The translations under genes were made by a program, and so were the position numbers. 38,988 nucleotides of DNA from Winogradskyella sp. (GTDB lineage: Bacteria; Bacteroidota; Bacteroidia; Flavobacteriales; Flavobacteriaceae), in the NCBI RefSeq assembly GCF_013213975.1, contig NZ_JABSST010000024.1, forward strand, positions 1 through 38,988, in the 5' to 3' direction. Under the pieces are notes generated by a model. That model searched no databases, was not told the DNA's origin, and saw only the letters and a program-made list of their open reading frames with translations. Within the stretch, counting starts at the first letter, position 1; every line of letters starts with the position of its first letter. This document shows, piece after piece, positions 17,500 through 25,824 of the stretch.

Positions 17500-18333
17500 A
17501 TGAAAATACGTTACAATATTACAATTTTAGCTTTTCTATTTAGCTTATCGGCTTGTATAGACAATAAGACTGACGTGAAACCATATGAAAGAAGTGAAAG
17601 ACTTTCAACTGATTTACAACTTGACCATTTTAATATTTGGACTAAAAATTCCACACAGGCAAAAAAACGATTAACAGAAATTGGATTTACTTCTGTACCG
17701 GATTCTCTTTCAGCAATTCACGAAGGCCAAGGCACTTCCGGCAGGTATTTTCGTTTTCTAAATAGCTATCTCGAATTAATTTTTGTTTATGACCAAAATG
17801 AACTAATTGAAAACAATAAAAAAAATCAAGATTTAGATTTTACAAAAAGAGCAAACTTTGAAAAAAATGGGGCTTCACCATTTAGCCTTGCTCTAAAAGT
17901 TAAAGATTATAACATAGATAACATCCCTTTTGAAAAAATAAGTTATCATCAAGATTGGATGGATAAAAACATGAATATATATTCAGCTAAAAATTCAAAA
18001 AAAGAGCTTAAAGAACCCTCAATTTTTGTTGTTTATCCAGAAATGGAATACGAAAAATTTGAAACATTATCTGATTTAAAGAATATTCCTGAAGAACACG
18101 CCATTTGGAGAGAATTTTATAAGCATCCTAATGGATCACAAAAAATAACTGAAATTATTATTACTTCAAGAAATTTAAACTTAAATACAGAAACAATTCA
18201 AGCAGTAAACGGAATTGAAAATTTGACAGTTAAAGATGGTGAAGAGCATTTAATGGAACTTCATTTTGATAACGATATCCAAGGAAAATCGTTTGATTTA
18301 AGACCTGAATTACCATTGATTATATATTTGTAA
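17500..18333 (+). CDS. Lipoprotein with VOC-like domain (DUF5829-like)
   Basis: 277 aa. The signal ends in LFSLSAC with the lipid-accepting Cys at about 19, so the protein is anchored in a membrane. The body has the strand pattern of glyoxalase/VOC proteins: LDHFNIW near 42-48 offers a metal His, and SYLELIFV near 90-97 offers a metal Glu. A second half (PFSLALKVKDYN, VYPEMEYEKF, then ITEIIITS) would be the second VOC module. I recall this layout as DUF5829, unverified. The substrate is unknown. It stands alone, with about 300 bp of spacer on each side. Confidence 0.7.
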   Translation: MKIRYNITILAFLFSLSACIDNKTDVKPYERSERLSTDLQLDHFNIWTKNSTQAKKRLTEIGFTSVPDSLSAIHEGQGTSGRYFRFLNSYLELIFVYDQNELIENNKKNQDLDFTKRANFEKNGASPFSLALKVKDYNIDNIPFEKISYHQDWMDKNMNIYSAKNSKKELKEPSIFVVYPEMEYEKFETLSDLKNIPEEHAIWREFYKHPNGSQKITEIIITSRNLNLNTETIQAVNGIENLTVKDGEEHLMELHFDNDIQGKSFDLRPELPLIIYL

Positions 18334-18673
18334 AAAGTAGCTTATCGTAAAACGCGCATGATGCATTGAAACCATCTGTCTACTTTCGAAAGTTCTTACT
18401 AAATTTATAACTGTCATTTATTTGTTCACTTTAGTATTTTAACACACAACAAAAGCATAAACAAATACGTTGGTAAACGCGAATTAAATAATGTTATTAA
18501 AATAATTTTTACGTTTTTATTATTACCTTCCTATCAGTTTTTTCTTAAAATATACCCAATGACAGTATCTTCGAAAAAGATAAAACTAAAATTAATGACG
18601 AGCTTAAACCCGTATATAAACCAGCAACGGTCAGCTATACTGATTCCGTATGCACAATTTAAATAATTTGATT
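18334..18673 (+). other. 340-bp spacer containing a decayed lipoprotein-like coding sequence
   Basis: The frame 18501-18662 reads NNFYVFIITFLSVFS, then a TAA stop (18546-18548), then NIPNDSIFEKDKTKINDEL and on to SYTDSVCTI with a stop at 18660-18662. A hydrophobic signal followed by a charged mature part is what a flavobacterial lipoprotein looks like. The stop replaces the expected lipobox Cys. There is no in-frame start codon. The rest of the spacer shows nothing. Confidence 0.35.
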
Positions 18674-19570
18674 ATGACCAATAAGTTAATTTTCAGTTTT
18701 ATCACTGCTGTATTTTTTTTAGCTGGATGCAAAAAAGAGGACGGCAGTACTAACACTAAAGAAACATGTTATTCAAATTTAAATGCCCAAACCATTTTTC
18801 ATGACGGATTAAATAGAGAGTATGTATTATATGTACCTAACTCATACGATGGTACGACCTCTGTACCATTAATGCTAAATTTCCATGGATTTGGAGGAAG
18901 TGCAAGTGAATTCATGGAAGAAGCTGATATGCGTTCATTAGCTGAATCAAACGTGTTTATTTTGGCATACCCACAAGGTAGTTGTTCTGAGGGTTTTTCT
19001 GATTGGAATCCTTGTCCTGTAGGAGAAGATAATAAAAGCGAGGCTGATGATTTTGGATTTGTGGAAGTTTTGATCAACCAAATTTCAACACAGTACAATG
19101 TAGATTTAAGAAGGGTTTACGCGGCAGGATATTCAAATGGTGGTATGATGGCCTATGGACTTGCAAATTACAATAGTGAATTAATAGCTGCTGTTGCATC
19201 TGTTTCTGGAACCATGTTGGATTGTATTGGTAATACGAGTCATCCACTGCCAGTGCTCCATCTTCATGGGACCGCTGATAGTGTTATTCCGTATAATGGA
19301 AATAATTATTATAATTCTACACAAAGTATATTAAACCATTGGATTAATTTCAATAATACCATCACAACCCCTATTACAAGCTCAGATAACAGCAGCGGAA
19401 TGACAATTGAGCATTCTGTTTATAACCAAGGAGATAACTTAGTTTCTGTTGAACATTACAAATACATAGGAGGAGACCATGTTTGGTTTAATTCAACGTT
19501 CCAAAATCAAAATGCTTCTGAATTGATTTGGAGTTTTGTGTCACGTTATGACCTAGATGGATTGAGATAA
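18674..19570 (+). CDS. PHB depolymerase / feruloyl-esterase-like lipoprotein hydrolase
   Basis: 298 aa from ATG 18674, chosen because it opens the lipoprotein signal directly (Cys19 in FFLAGC); an in-frame ATG at 18650 adds 8 uncharged residues. It is an alpha/beta hydrolase of the poly(3-hydroxybutyrate) depolymerase/CE1-like (LpqC) group. It shows the oxyanion loop NFHGFGG, LAYPQG, nucleophile GYSNGG with Ser154, Asp202 in HGTADSVIPY and His near 269 in GGDHVWF. Several Cys pairs suit a secreted protein. Relatives cleave polyester or plant-ester bonds outside the cell. The actual substrate is not readable from sequence. Confidence 0.88.
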   Translation: MTNKLIFSFITAVFFLAGCKKEDGSTNTKETCYSNLNAQTIFHDGLNREYVLYVPNSYDGTTSVPLMLNFHGFGGSASEFMEEADMRSLAESNVFILAYPQGSCSEGFSDWNPCPVGEDNKSEADDFGFVEVLINQISTQYNVDLRRVYAAGYSNGGMMAYGLANYNSELIAAVASVSGTMLDCIGNTSHPLPVLHLHGTADSVIPYNGNNYYNSTQSILNHWINFNNTITTPITSSDNSSGMTIEHSVYNQGDNLVSVEHYKYIGGDHVWFNSTFQNQNASELIWSFVSRYDLDGLR

Positions 19571-19606
19571 TAAGCAAGGGTATGTAACATTTCATCAAAT
19601 ACATGA

Positions 19607-19628
19607 AAACGACCGCTTATATTCACCG
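19607..19628 (+). repeat. Short diverged repeat A, first copy (AAAACGACC...)
   Basis: AAAACGACCGCTTATATTCACC here resembles AAAACGACCACATATACTTACC at about 21462-21483, with 17-18 of 22 bases the same by eye and no gap. Both copies lie shortly after the stop of an accessory gene. Confidence 0.45.
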
Positions 19629-19970
19629 ACGCTAACAATTAACCAAAGACTAAGTTTACTATGCACTTCTGTCCAGACAATGCATCTTAAACTAGATGTG
19701 TTATCTTCTTTAGGGTTAAACCAAATAATTATAAAAGCTGAAATTCAGTATATCGCTTTCAACGGACTTAGAACCAAAGCGTGCAACATCATCGGTTAAC
19801 AGTAATTTGGTTAATTTTAGAATTCCTAATCTAATAAGTCCATTGATTAGCAATAGCTAAGCCACTTAATCGTTTAGCAATAATTTGAATCAAATCCTTA
19901 AAATATCTAATATCTATCCAAATCAATGCTAACGAATTTAGTATCTTTTCATCAGAAATATAGTTCTGCG

Positions 19971-20050
19971 TATAGAAGAGCGTTGATGTACAATTCACCT
20001 AAAGGTGAACTAAGGTTACATTGTCGCTTCGCAACGATTCCCTACTTTTG
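19971..20050 (+). repeat. Diverged repeat B, first copy (MYNS block)
   Basis: The stretch CGTATAGAAGAGCGTTGATG onward aligns without gaps to CGTATACAAATCCGATTATG near 22783. Identity is 21 of the first 28 bases and continues through the AATTCAC(C/T)TAAAG core. The frame reads AYRRALMYNSPKGELRLHC here and SYTNPIMYNSLKDQLKLGHC in the other copy. Most changes are conservative, which points to a shared coding ancestor. Confidence 0.55.
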
Positions 20051-20084
20051 AGAAATGTGCATCATCGCAGTGTTAATAGCAATT

Positions 20085-21428
20085 ATGAAAACCCATTTTA
20101 GAATAGCATTTTGTATACTCGCCTTCTGTTCATGTAAGACTGAAATCAAGGAGAATCAGGCTACTGAAATTTCTATTAAAGAAAAGAAGGATAATATTAT
20201 TATTTCCCGTAAAGACTACCAAAATCAATTATACGGCTTTTGGTTGGGTAAGTGTATTGCAAACTGGACAGGTCTGGTCACTGAGATGGATAAGATTGGT
20301 AATATCGGAGAATTAAAGACCGGAGATTTCTACACCCGTGAGGATTGGGGTAAACCCGACCAACCCAGTATTTGGGGCCAGGGTGTTTCCAGTGACCTTT
20401 CGCCTACTATTGATTTTGTATTCAGAGACACCACAGAGGTATGGGGTGCTGACGATGATACAGATATTGAATACATGTATCAAAACCTGATGTATGAAAA
20501 CAAGGTAAGCAACCTAACTCCACAACATATTCGGGCGGGTTGGTTAAAACATATAAAAGCAGAAGAAGAGAACTATTTATGGGTGTCTAATCAAAAAGCA
20601 TTTGACCTGATGAGACAAGGTATTCTACCACCAGAAACCGGAAGTCCTGAGAGGAATGAACATTATGATATGATCGATGCCCAATTGACTACCGAGCTCT
20701 TTGGATTTTTTGCCCCAGGACGAGCAGATATTGCAATCAAAATCGCCGATCTTCCAATAAAAACAACTGCTCGCGGAGAAGCTGAATACATTTCAAAATT
20801 TTATGTCACAATGTATTCTCTAGCCTCATTAAAACTTGACAAGACAATGAGTGAGCGCATCCACTGGATGGCTAATCAGGCACGAAAAATACTACCTGAC
20901 AACTCATACCCGGCAAAGATGTTTGATTATTCACGTAAATTATACAAATCAGGCATACCGTGGGAACAAACCAGAGATTCAATTTACTACCGTTATCAGG
21001 TGCAACAGAAAGATGGATATGATATAACATCAAAAAACTTGTATTGTAATGGTTGTTTTGCTGCAGGGATAAACTTTGCATCTAGTTTAGTAAGCTTGTT
21101 CTATGGAGAGGGTGATTTAAAAAAAACTATACAAATCGGAACTTTAGCAGGATGGGATTCTGATAATCCAACTGCAACTTGGGGAGGTTTAATAGGCTTC
21201 ATGATTGGTAAGCATGGAATTGAAAAGACTTTCGATAGACAATTTTCTAATCGTTTTAATATTCACAGGACGAGGCAAAACTTCTTAGATGGCGGTATTG
21301 ATGATATTGATAAAATGGCCCAAAGAGGGCTAATTGTGACGGATCGAGTTGTTATTGAAGAAATTGGAGGAACAATTGACGAAGAAAATGATTTGTGGAT
21401 TATCCCATTAAAAATAGAAAATGAATAA
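20085..21428 (+). CDS. ADP-ribosylglycohydrolase-fold lipoprotein
   Basis: 447 aa from ATG 20085. An in-frame ATG at 20055 would place ten residues ahead of the signal. The signal ends in ILAFCSC, with Cys15 or Cys17 the likely lipidated residue. The ADP-ribosylglycohydrolase (DraG/ARH) fold is indicated by GFWLGKCIANWTG near 52, the first metal motif ADDDTD near 122-127, and a later GWDSDNPTATWGGLIG around 357-370 that supplies the second Asp cluster. Helices between them match the all-alpha fold. Family members remove ADP-ribose from proteins or act on related N-glycosides. An exported, lipid-anchored member is more likely to process an environmental nucleoside or glycoside. That last point is inference. 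Confidence 0.85.
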   Translation: MKTHFRIAFCILAFCSCKTEIKENQATEISIKEKKDNIIISRKDYQNQLYGFWLGKCIANWTGLVTEMDKIGNIGELKTGDFYTREDWGKPDQPSIWGQGVSSDLSPTIDFVFRDTTEVWGADDDTDIEYMYQNLMYENKVSNLTPQHIRAGWLKHIKAEEENYLWVSNQKAFDLMRQGILPPETGSPERNEHYDMIDAQLTTELFGFFAPGRADIAIKIADLPIKTTARGEAEYISKFYVTMYSLASLKLDKTMSERIHWMANQARKILPDNSYPAKMFDYSRKLYKSGIPWEQTRDSIYYRYQVQQKDGYDITSKNLYCNGCFAAGINFASSLVSLFYGEGDLKKTIQIGTLAGWDSDNPTATWGGLIGFMIGKHGIEKTFDRQFSNRFNIHRTRQNFLDGGIDDIDKMAQRGLIVTDRVVIEEIGGTIDEENDLWIIPLKIENE

Positions 21429-21683
21429 ATTTAAAAGCTGCTAATACTTTATAAACGGCATTAAAACGACCACATATACTTACCTATGGTATTAGCTTAG
21501 GATTACTTGCGCTATATGATCTAAAAACTCTAACCACACAAGCAAATGTGCCCTAACCGATCAGAAATCTAAAAAGATTGTGATGAAATAATTAGTTGCC
21601 AATACAATATTTCCAAAATCTAGGTAACGAAAATTAAACTGTATCGTCCTCTATGTAAAAATCATAAATGGCAAGATATAGAT
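21429..21683 (+). other. Spacer carrying the second copy of repeat A
   Basis: AAAACGACCACATATACTTACC lies at about 21462-21483. Around it a frame stays open for about 30 codons (PHILTYGISLGLLALYDLK) and ends in a TAA, with no start. No intact gene. Confidence 0.4.
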
Positions 21684-22502
21684 ATGATTAAAAATTTAAG
21701 CCCATTCTATTCAGGTATAGCAGTACTTGTAGGCATAAGTAGTGTAATGTTACTACCTTTTGATAGATTAATTACTGAGAAGGACTTTTCCACGTTTCAA
21801 GTTGAATATATAATATTAACATTTAAGATGTTTTTTATTTTTTCAATCAGTCTTTTACTTATAACAAGACTAAACGAAAAAGCATTATCTGGGATTAGTT
21901 TAAAATATAAATGGTCTTTTAAACACCTTAATTTAATACCTTTCTATTTATGCTTACTAGGTACTTTGGGTTTTATAAATAAGGATTTATCATCAATAGA
22001 TTTTTCTAATATGACGCTGTTACTTATTGCCTGTCAAGCAGTAGGCTTTGCAGAAGAGTTCGTATTTAGAGGTTACCTACAACCTGTTTTCATGAAAAAA
22101 TATATTTCACACAATAGAGGAATTTTTTTAGGAGTACTCTTTCCTGCTATATTGTTTGGTGCTTCACATTTACTAAACCTAACTATAAATGAAAATATTC
22201 CGCAAGTAATAGGTCAATCGTTGTACGCAATTTTTATAGGATTCTTTTTTGGTGTAGTCTTATTAAAAACCAATAAGTTAATCCCACTCGCCATTACACA
22301 CGGACTTATTAATTTTTTCTTTCTTTTTAGATTGCTCCCGGGTTTAAATAACGGTATGGATCCTATTGTTGAGCTGACACTTCACGAACAAATAATAGCG
22401 GCTGCAGGGCCTATTCTAATTTTTATTCCATTGTTTGTCATTGCGCTTGTAGTGATAAGAAAAATAACACAAGAGGATGTTCTAAAGAAAATTAACCTAT
22501 AA
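21684..22502 (+). CDS. CPBP-family intramembrane glutamic endopeptidase (CAAX protease/Abi)
   Basis: 272-aa membrane protein with about seven or eight hydrophobic segments. The family motifs are complete: EEFVFRG at 124-130 (catalytic Glu pair and Arg), FGASHLLN near 158-165 with His162, and ITHGLINF near 206-213 with His. CPBP enzymes include Rce1-type CAAX proteases and bacteriocin-immunity proteins. In bacteria the substrate is mostly unknown. There is no bacteriocin or peptide-maturation gene next to it. It stands between two long spacers. Confidence 0.9.
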   Translation: MIKNLSPFYSGIAVLVGISSVMLLPFDRLITEKDFSTFQVEYIILTFKMFFIFSISLLLITRLNEKALSGISLKYKWSFKHLNLIPFYLCLLGTLGFINKDLSSIDFSNMTLLLIACQAVGFAEEFVFRGYLQPVFMKKYISHNRGIFLGVLFPAILFGASHLLNLTINENIPQVIGQSLYAIFIGFFFGVVLLKTNKLIPLAITHGLINFFFLFRLLPGLNNGMDPIVELTLHEQIIAAAGPILIFIPLFVIALVVIRKITQEDVLKKINL

Positions 22503-23047
22503 GACATGCCCTATTAGCTATAAGCCTATGATTAGCACTTCTTTCTCTATTGGCTTGAAATAAAGATTCAAAACAAGAACTAGAACGTCTAATTGAAGGA
22601 TTTAGGACATCTATAGCCGAATAGAAAAATTTTGAAAAGTTTTCAAGTGGAAACTTCAAATAATACCTCAGATAAAAAAGCATCTAAATAATAGGAGTTT
22701 GAGTTCTAACTCGAATTGCTTTTCTGACTAAATAAGTTATAGCCTAAGTTAGAAAATAGTCTCTTAATATCTGCTACTTTTCGTATACAAATCCGATTAT
22801 GTATAATTCACTTAAAGATCAGCTGAAGTTAGGACATTGTCACTTCCTGCCAAATCTCATCCTTAAGAAATATTCATGGTCCCAGCGCTTTTTCAAATTG
22901 CTTTAGCTTAGTCCTTCAAAATATACATAATCGCCTTTAGGTGCTGTTCTAAACAACAATTCATCCTTAAAAACAAACAATTCGGAAATAAAAAGTTAGG
23001 TTAATAATCAATGAGAATTACATTTGAGTCCCTAAAAACAATACTAC
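22503..23047 (+). other. 545-bp spacer with a decayed lipoprotein start and repeat B
   Basis: The frame 22511-22663 reads LLAISL, stop, LALLSLLA, stop, then NKDSKQELERLIEGFRTSIAE, stop, KNFEKFSSGNFK, stop. This is the shape of a lipoprotein N-terminus with in-frame stops at 22529, 22556, 22622 and 22661. The second one is exactly where the lipobox Cys should be (TGA in place of TGT or TGC). Further on, repeat B lies at about 22780-22870 in a 48-codon open frame. The last 170 bp before the next gene show nothing. Confidence 0.45.
22780..22872 (+). repeat. Diverged repeat B, second copy (MYNS block)
   Basis: An open frame running to TAG near 22909 contains NPIMYNSLKDQLKLGHCHF and then LILKKYSWSQRFFKLL. 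It aligns with the copy at 19971-20050. This copy is longer and free of stops, so it may be closer to the original sequence. No known family is recognised. Confidence 0.5.
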
Positions 23048-23977
23048 ATGCAAAGACCATTTAGAATTTTAAAAAAGATAATTTTATATTCCTTCTCTAT
23101 CATTTTGCTTTTATCAGTTGTAGGTTATACATATCTCTATATACTTCCTAAAGGACCTGAAATAACTGAAATCAAAAAAATTAAAAACGGAATTGACTTT
23201 TTTGTTATGCACGCATATAAAGATAGCAAGAGAAAATCAATTAAGGTCTGGACTTATAAACCTGCAAGTTGGAATAATGAAGACAAAATTGTTTTCGTTA
23301 TGCACGGTGGTGGACGAAATGCGGATGACTATCTAAGTGCTTGGGTAAAATTAGCTGATGAAAATAACCTTTTAATAGTGGCTCCTGAATTCGAAAATAA
23401 ATTTTCAAAATACATAACAAACGATTATCAAGAGGGAAATTTATTTACTTTTTTTGGTACTCAAAACTCAAAAAGAGAATGGGCATACGCGGTGGTTGAA
23501 AATATATTTGACCATATTAAATCTGTTAACAAAATTACAAACGAACACTACGATATTTTTGGACATTCCGCTGGCGGACAATTTGTACATAGAATGGTAA
23601 TGCTTATGCCAGAATCCAGAATAAGAACAGCCATCTCTGCCAATTCTGGATTTTTCAGTTTGCCAAATGAGAAACTTGAATTTCCTTATGGGATTAAAAA
23701 TACAGATGTAGATTTACAAGAAGCTTATAAAAAGCGATTAGTAATTTTATTGGGCGAATTAGATAATGATCCAAGTTTAGGAACATTTAGAAGAACTGAT
23801 TTGGCAATGGAACAAGGAGTACACAGGCTGGAGCGTGGAACAACCTTTTTCAATGCAAACAAGAAATTGAAAAATAAGAATAATTGGACTTTCAATTGGT
23901 CTTTAGATACTATAAAGAATGTCGGTCACGATTACAAAAGAATGTCTGCAAATGCAATTGAGTGGATAAAAAACTAA
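23048..23977 (+). CDS. Alpha/beta hydrolase, membrane-anchored
   Basis: 309 aa. A single hydrophobic segment at about 10-32 without a cleavage site suggests an anchored protein facing the periplasm. The hydrolase core has the oxyanion loop MHGGGRNADDY (85-95), VAPEF, nucleophile GHSAGG at 172-177 (Ser174), a probable acid in LLGELDNDPS near 235, and His in NVGHDYKRM near the C-terminus. This is a complete Ser-Asp-His set, with homology to esterase/PHB-depolymerase-like hydrolases. The arrangement is related to, but clearly distinct from, the esterase at 18674. Substrate unknown. Confidence 0.85.
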   Translation: MQRPFRILKKIILYSFSIILLLSVVGYTYLYILPKGPEITEIKKIKNGIDFFVMHAYKDSKRKSIKVWTYKPASWNNEDKIVFVMHGGGRNADDYLSAWVKLADENNLLIVAPEFENKFSKYITNDYQEGNLFTFFGTQNSKREWAYAVVENIFDHIKSVNKITNEHYDIFGHSAGGQFVHRMVMLMPESRIRTAISANSGFFSLPNEKLEFPYGIKNTDVDLQEAYKKRLVILLGELDNDPSLGTFRRTDLAMEQGVHRLERGTTFFNANKKLKNKNNWTFNWSLDTIKNVGHDYKRMSANAIEWIKN

Positions 23978-24401
23978 CCCTATCAAAGCACAACTGTAAT
24001 TACAACGGATGCGCCTGTGTCCGAATCCATCAGGCAATATTAGCGTGAGTGCTTGATCGAAATATAGTAACTTAAAACCCGTAACGAACAATTACATTGA
24101 GCCTTTAGCAGTAATTTATAATGCGATAAAACTATTTTTGCTAATCGATGATTGTATTTAAGAATAATACCATTATACTTCTTCAGATTGATGATCTGAT
24201 GCCTTACTAAGAACTGGTACAAAGAAATAAAACTCAGTTTTAAGGATTATATAACTAATAAAGATTCAATATTAGATTGGATTATTAGTCAAGAACACGA
24301 AATAACTACTTTCTTAAGCTTAACTTAAGCAATACATTTTAAACAATAATTATCAAGGAAATAACCATAACATGTATGGTGCATCGCAGTTAAATTTCTA
24401 A

Positions 24402-24430
24402 TTGGATTTCATTACAATTGACTATCTTAG
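24402..24430 (+). promoter_or_regulatory. Probable promoter TTG-N18-TATCTTAG
   Basis: TTG at 24402-24404 and TATCTTAG at 24423-24430 fit the Bacteroidota -33/-7 pattern at 18 bp spacing. The start point would fall at about 24436-24438, giving the formyltransferase gene a leader of about 205 nt, or a separate small transcript. Confidence 0.5.
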
Positions 24431-24433
24431 CAT

Positions 24434-24514
24434 ATGAAAAAAGCCCGGGGGACATTTTCTATAACAATTGATTCACAAATCCGTGAGGTACATTTACTAA
24501 ATTTATACAGCTAA
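24434..24514 (+). CDS. Possible 26-aa leaderless small ORF
   Basis: ATG 24434 lies only 4 bp past the -7 box, so a message would be nearly leaderless. The product would read MKKARGTFSITIDSQIREV and seven more residues, ending in TAA. The local GCCCGGGGGAC run is unusually GC-rich for this spacer. It may be a leader peptide, a remnant, or chance. Confidence 0.2.
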   Translation: MKKARGTFSITIDSQIREVHLLNLYS

Positions 24515-24644
24515 AGGATAATATTAATAATGAGAATGAAACAAACTTTATGTAAATTCATTTCCATGTATCTTCTAACCTCTCCCTAATCAGCTGGCAA
24601 CAAAATCATAGCTGAGGCGGTTGTTAAACAATTGACCCTAATTA

Positions 24645-25589
24645 ATGCTTCTTAACTCAAATAAATCTGTTGTCATTTTTGCTAATTATAGTAATATAAA
24701 AAGTATCATTTTAGTTAATGAAACAATTCGTATTGCGCTAAAAAAAAATAAAATTAAGGTTTTACTTATTTGTGATACAAGTCTAAATCAATCACCATTA
24801 GCTCGAAAATTATTATGGAATATTCAAACATTATGCACTTTTAGAGGGGTAGAAATAATAATTCCAGAAAATAACAATATTAATCATCCAAAATTTATTG
24901 ATTTTTTAAAATCGAAAATTAAGCCAGATTATGCATTTTCTTTTGGCTGTGATCAAATATTTAGTGTTGAATTACTTAACATTTTTACTTCTGTTTTAAA
25001 TCATCATAATGGTATATTACCAAATTATAGAGGTTGGCTTGTAACCCCTTGGACGCTATATAATAAAGAAAATGAAACAGGCTATTCTTATCATTACATG
25101 ACAAAGGAAGTAGATCACGGACCTATTTTATTGTCAGAATCAATAATAATTGATACCAAAAACTTAAGAGATACTGAATTTGAAAAGGCAAAATTGGCCT
25201 CTTCAAAATTAAATAAGGTTATAGACGATTTTATTAATAAGGCTCTAGGAAGTCCCCAACACGGCAAACCAAATTATTACAGCAAAAAAGATTTTAATAA
25301 CATAACTACGATTAAGAACCCTTCAATTTTTACCTTAGAGGAATTACAACATAGACTGAATTCATTTGGCTTTTTAAATGTTATGGTTAACAACAATTAC
25401 ATTAAAGTAACTAATTTTAAACTTAAATCTAAACCATTTAGAAAATGCAAAAAAAATTGGTTCATTACTTCAGACGATTGTTTCGTGATCCCTCAAAAAG
25501 ACACCAAAACACATATTTGTATTCGTTTTATTAAAAGGTTATTCTTAATTTATAAACTGAACTTTGGTCTAAATAAAGTCTTGGAATGA
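24645..25589 (+). CDS. Formyltransferase-family protein with an unrecognised C-terminal domain
   Basis: 314 aa, cytoplasmic. The N-terminal two-thirds follows the formyl-tetrahydrofolate transferase fold (Fmt, PurN, ArnA and sugar N-formyltransferases). Catalytic Asn119-x-His121 leads into NGILPNYRG (122-130), then TPW, ETGYSYHYM (144-152) and Asp157 in EVDHGPIL. The active-site triad is intact. The C-terminal 100 residues (FTLEELQHRLNSFGF, then Lys-rich sequence) do not look like the Fmt OB domain. The genuine fmt should lie elsewhere. No nucleotide-sugar or LPS gene is adjacent, so the amine that is formylated is unknown. It is AT-rich and isolated, in keeping with acquisition. Confidence 0.8.
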   Translation: MLLNSNKSVVIFANYSNIKSIILVNETIRIALKKNKIKVLLICDTSLNQSPLARKLLWNIQTLCTFRGVEIIIPENNNINHPKFIDFLKSKIKPDYAFSFGCDQIFSVELLNIFTSVLNHHNGILPNYRGWLVTPWTLYNKENETGYSYHYMTKEVDHGPILLSESIIIDTKNLRDTEFEKAKLASSKLNKVIDDFINKALGSPQHGKPNYYSKKDFNNITTIKNPSIFTLEELQHRLNSFGFLNVMVNNNYIKVTNFKLKSKPFRKCKKNWFITSDDCFVIPQKDTKTHICIRFIKRLFLIYKLNFGLNKVLE

Positions 25590-25824
25590 TAAAATCATCA
25601 AGAATTGAATGACTGAGCAATGATATTAAAACAAAAGTATATTTATTTAGCAGCTTTGAAGTTAAACATAGATACTTGGTCAACTCCTATTACCCCATTT
25701 TCTTTGCTTTTATAATTTCTTCAATAGATTAAATTAAAGTCTACAGCAGAACTGCGCATAATGCCGTTTATCTATTATTAAACCAATTAAAAAAATACCA
25801 GTCTAAAAAAGAAAAGTAAATAAC

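Larger units (their letters stand above)
19571..20084 (+). other. 514-bp spacer with open remnants and two blocks repeated further on
   Basis: No intact gene. A frame without stops runs from about 19570 to a TAA near 19800 (FHQIHENDRLYSPTLTINQR and onward to LGLNQIIIKAEIQYIAFNG), lacks a good start and matches no family I recognise. A second frame ends near 20050 with SAYRRALMYNSPKGELRL. Block 19607-19628 recurs at about 21461, and the MYNS block recurs at 22785-22850. Confidence 0.4.
23978..24644 (+). other. 667-bp spacer, the longest in the window, with promoter and short ORFs
   Basis: No intact gene of normal size. Three things are visible. A start-less open frame at 24212-24328 reads NWYKEIKLSFKDYITNKDS and on to a stop, and may be a gene remnant. 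GCTTAAC-TTAAGC at about 24318-24330 forms a small inverted repeat. A promoter with a 26-codon ORF starts at 24402. The stretch from 24515 to 24626 shows nothing. Confidence 0.4.

Noticed and set aside
23978-24644. tRNA or riboswitch in the longest spacer (TCCGAATCC, GCTGAGG look-alikes)
   Set aside because: No cloverleaf could be folded around the motif, and no known riboswitch core was recognised.
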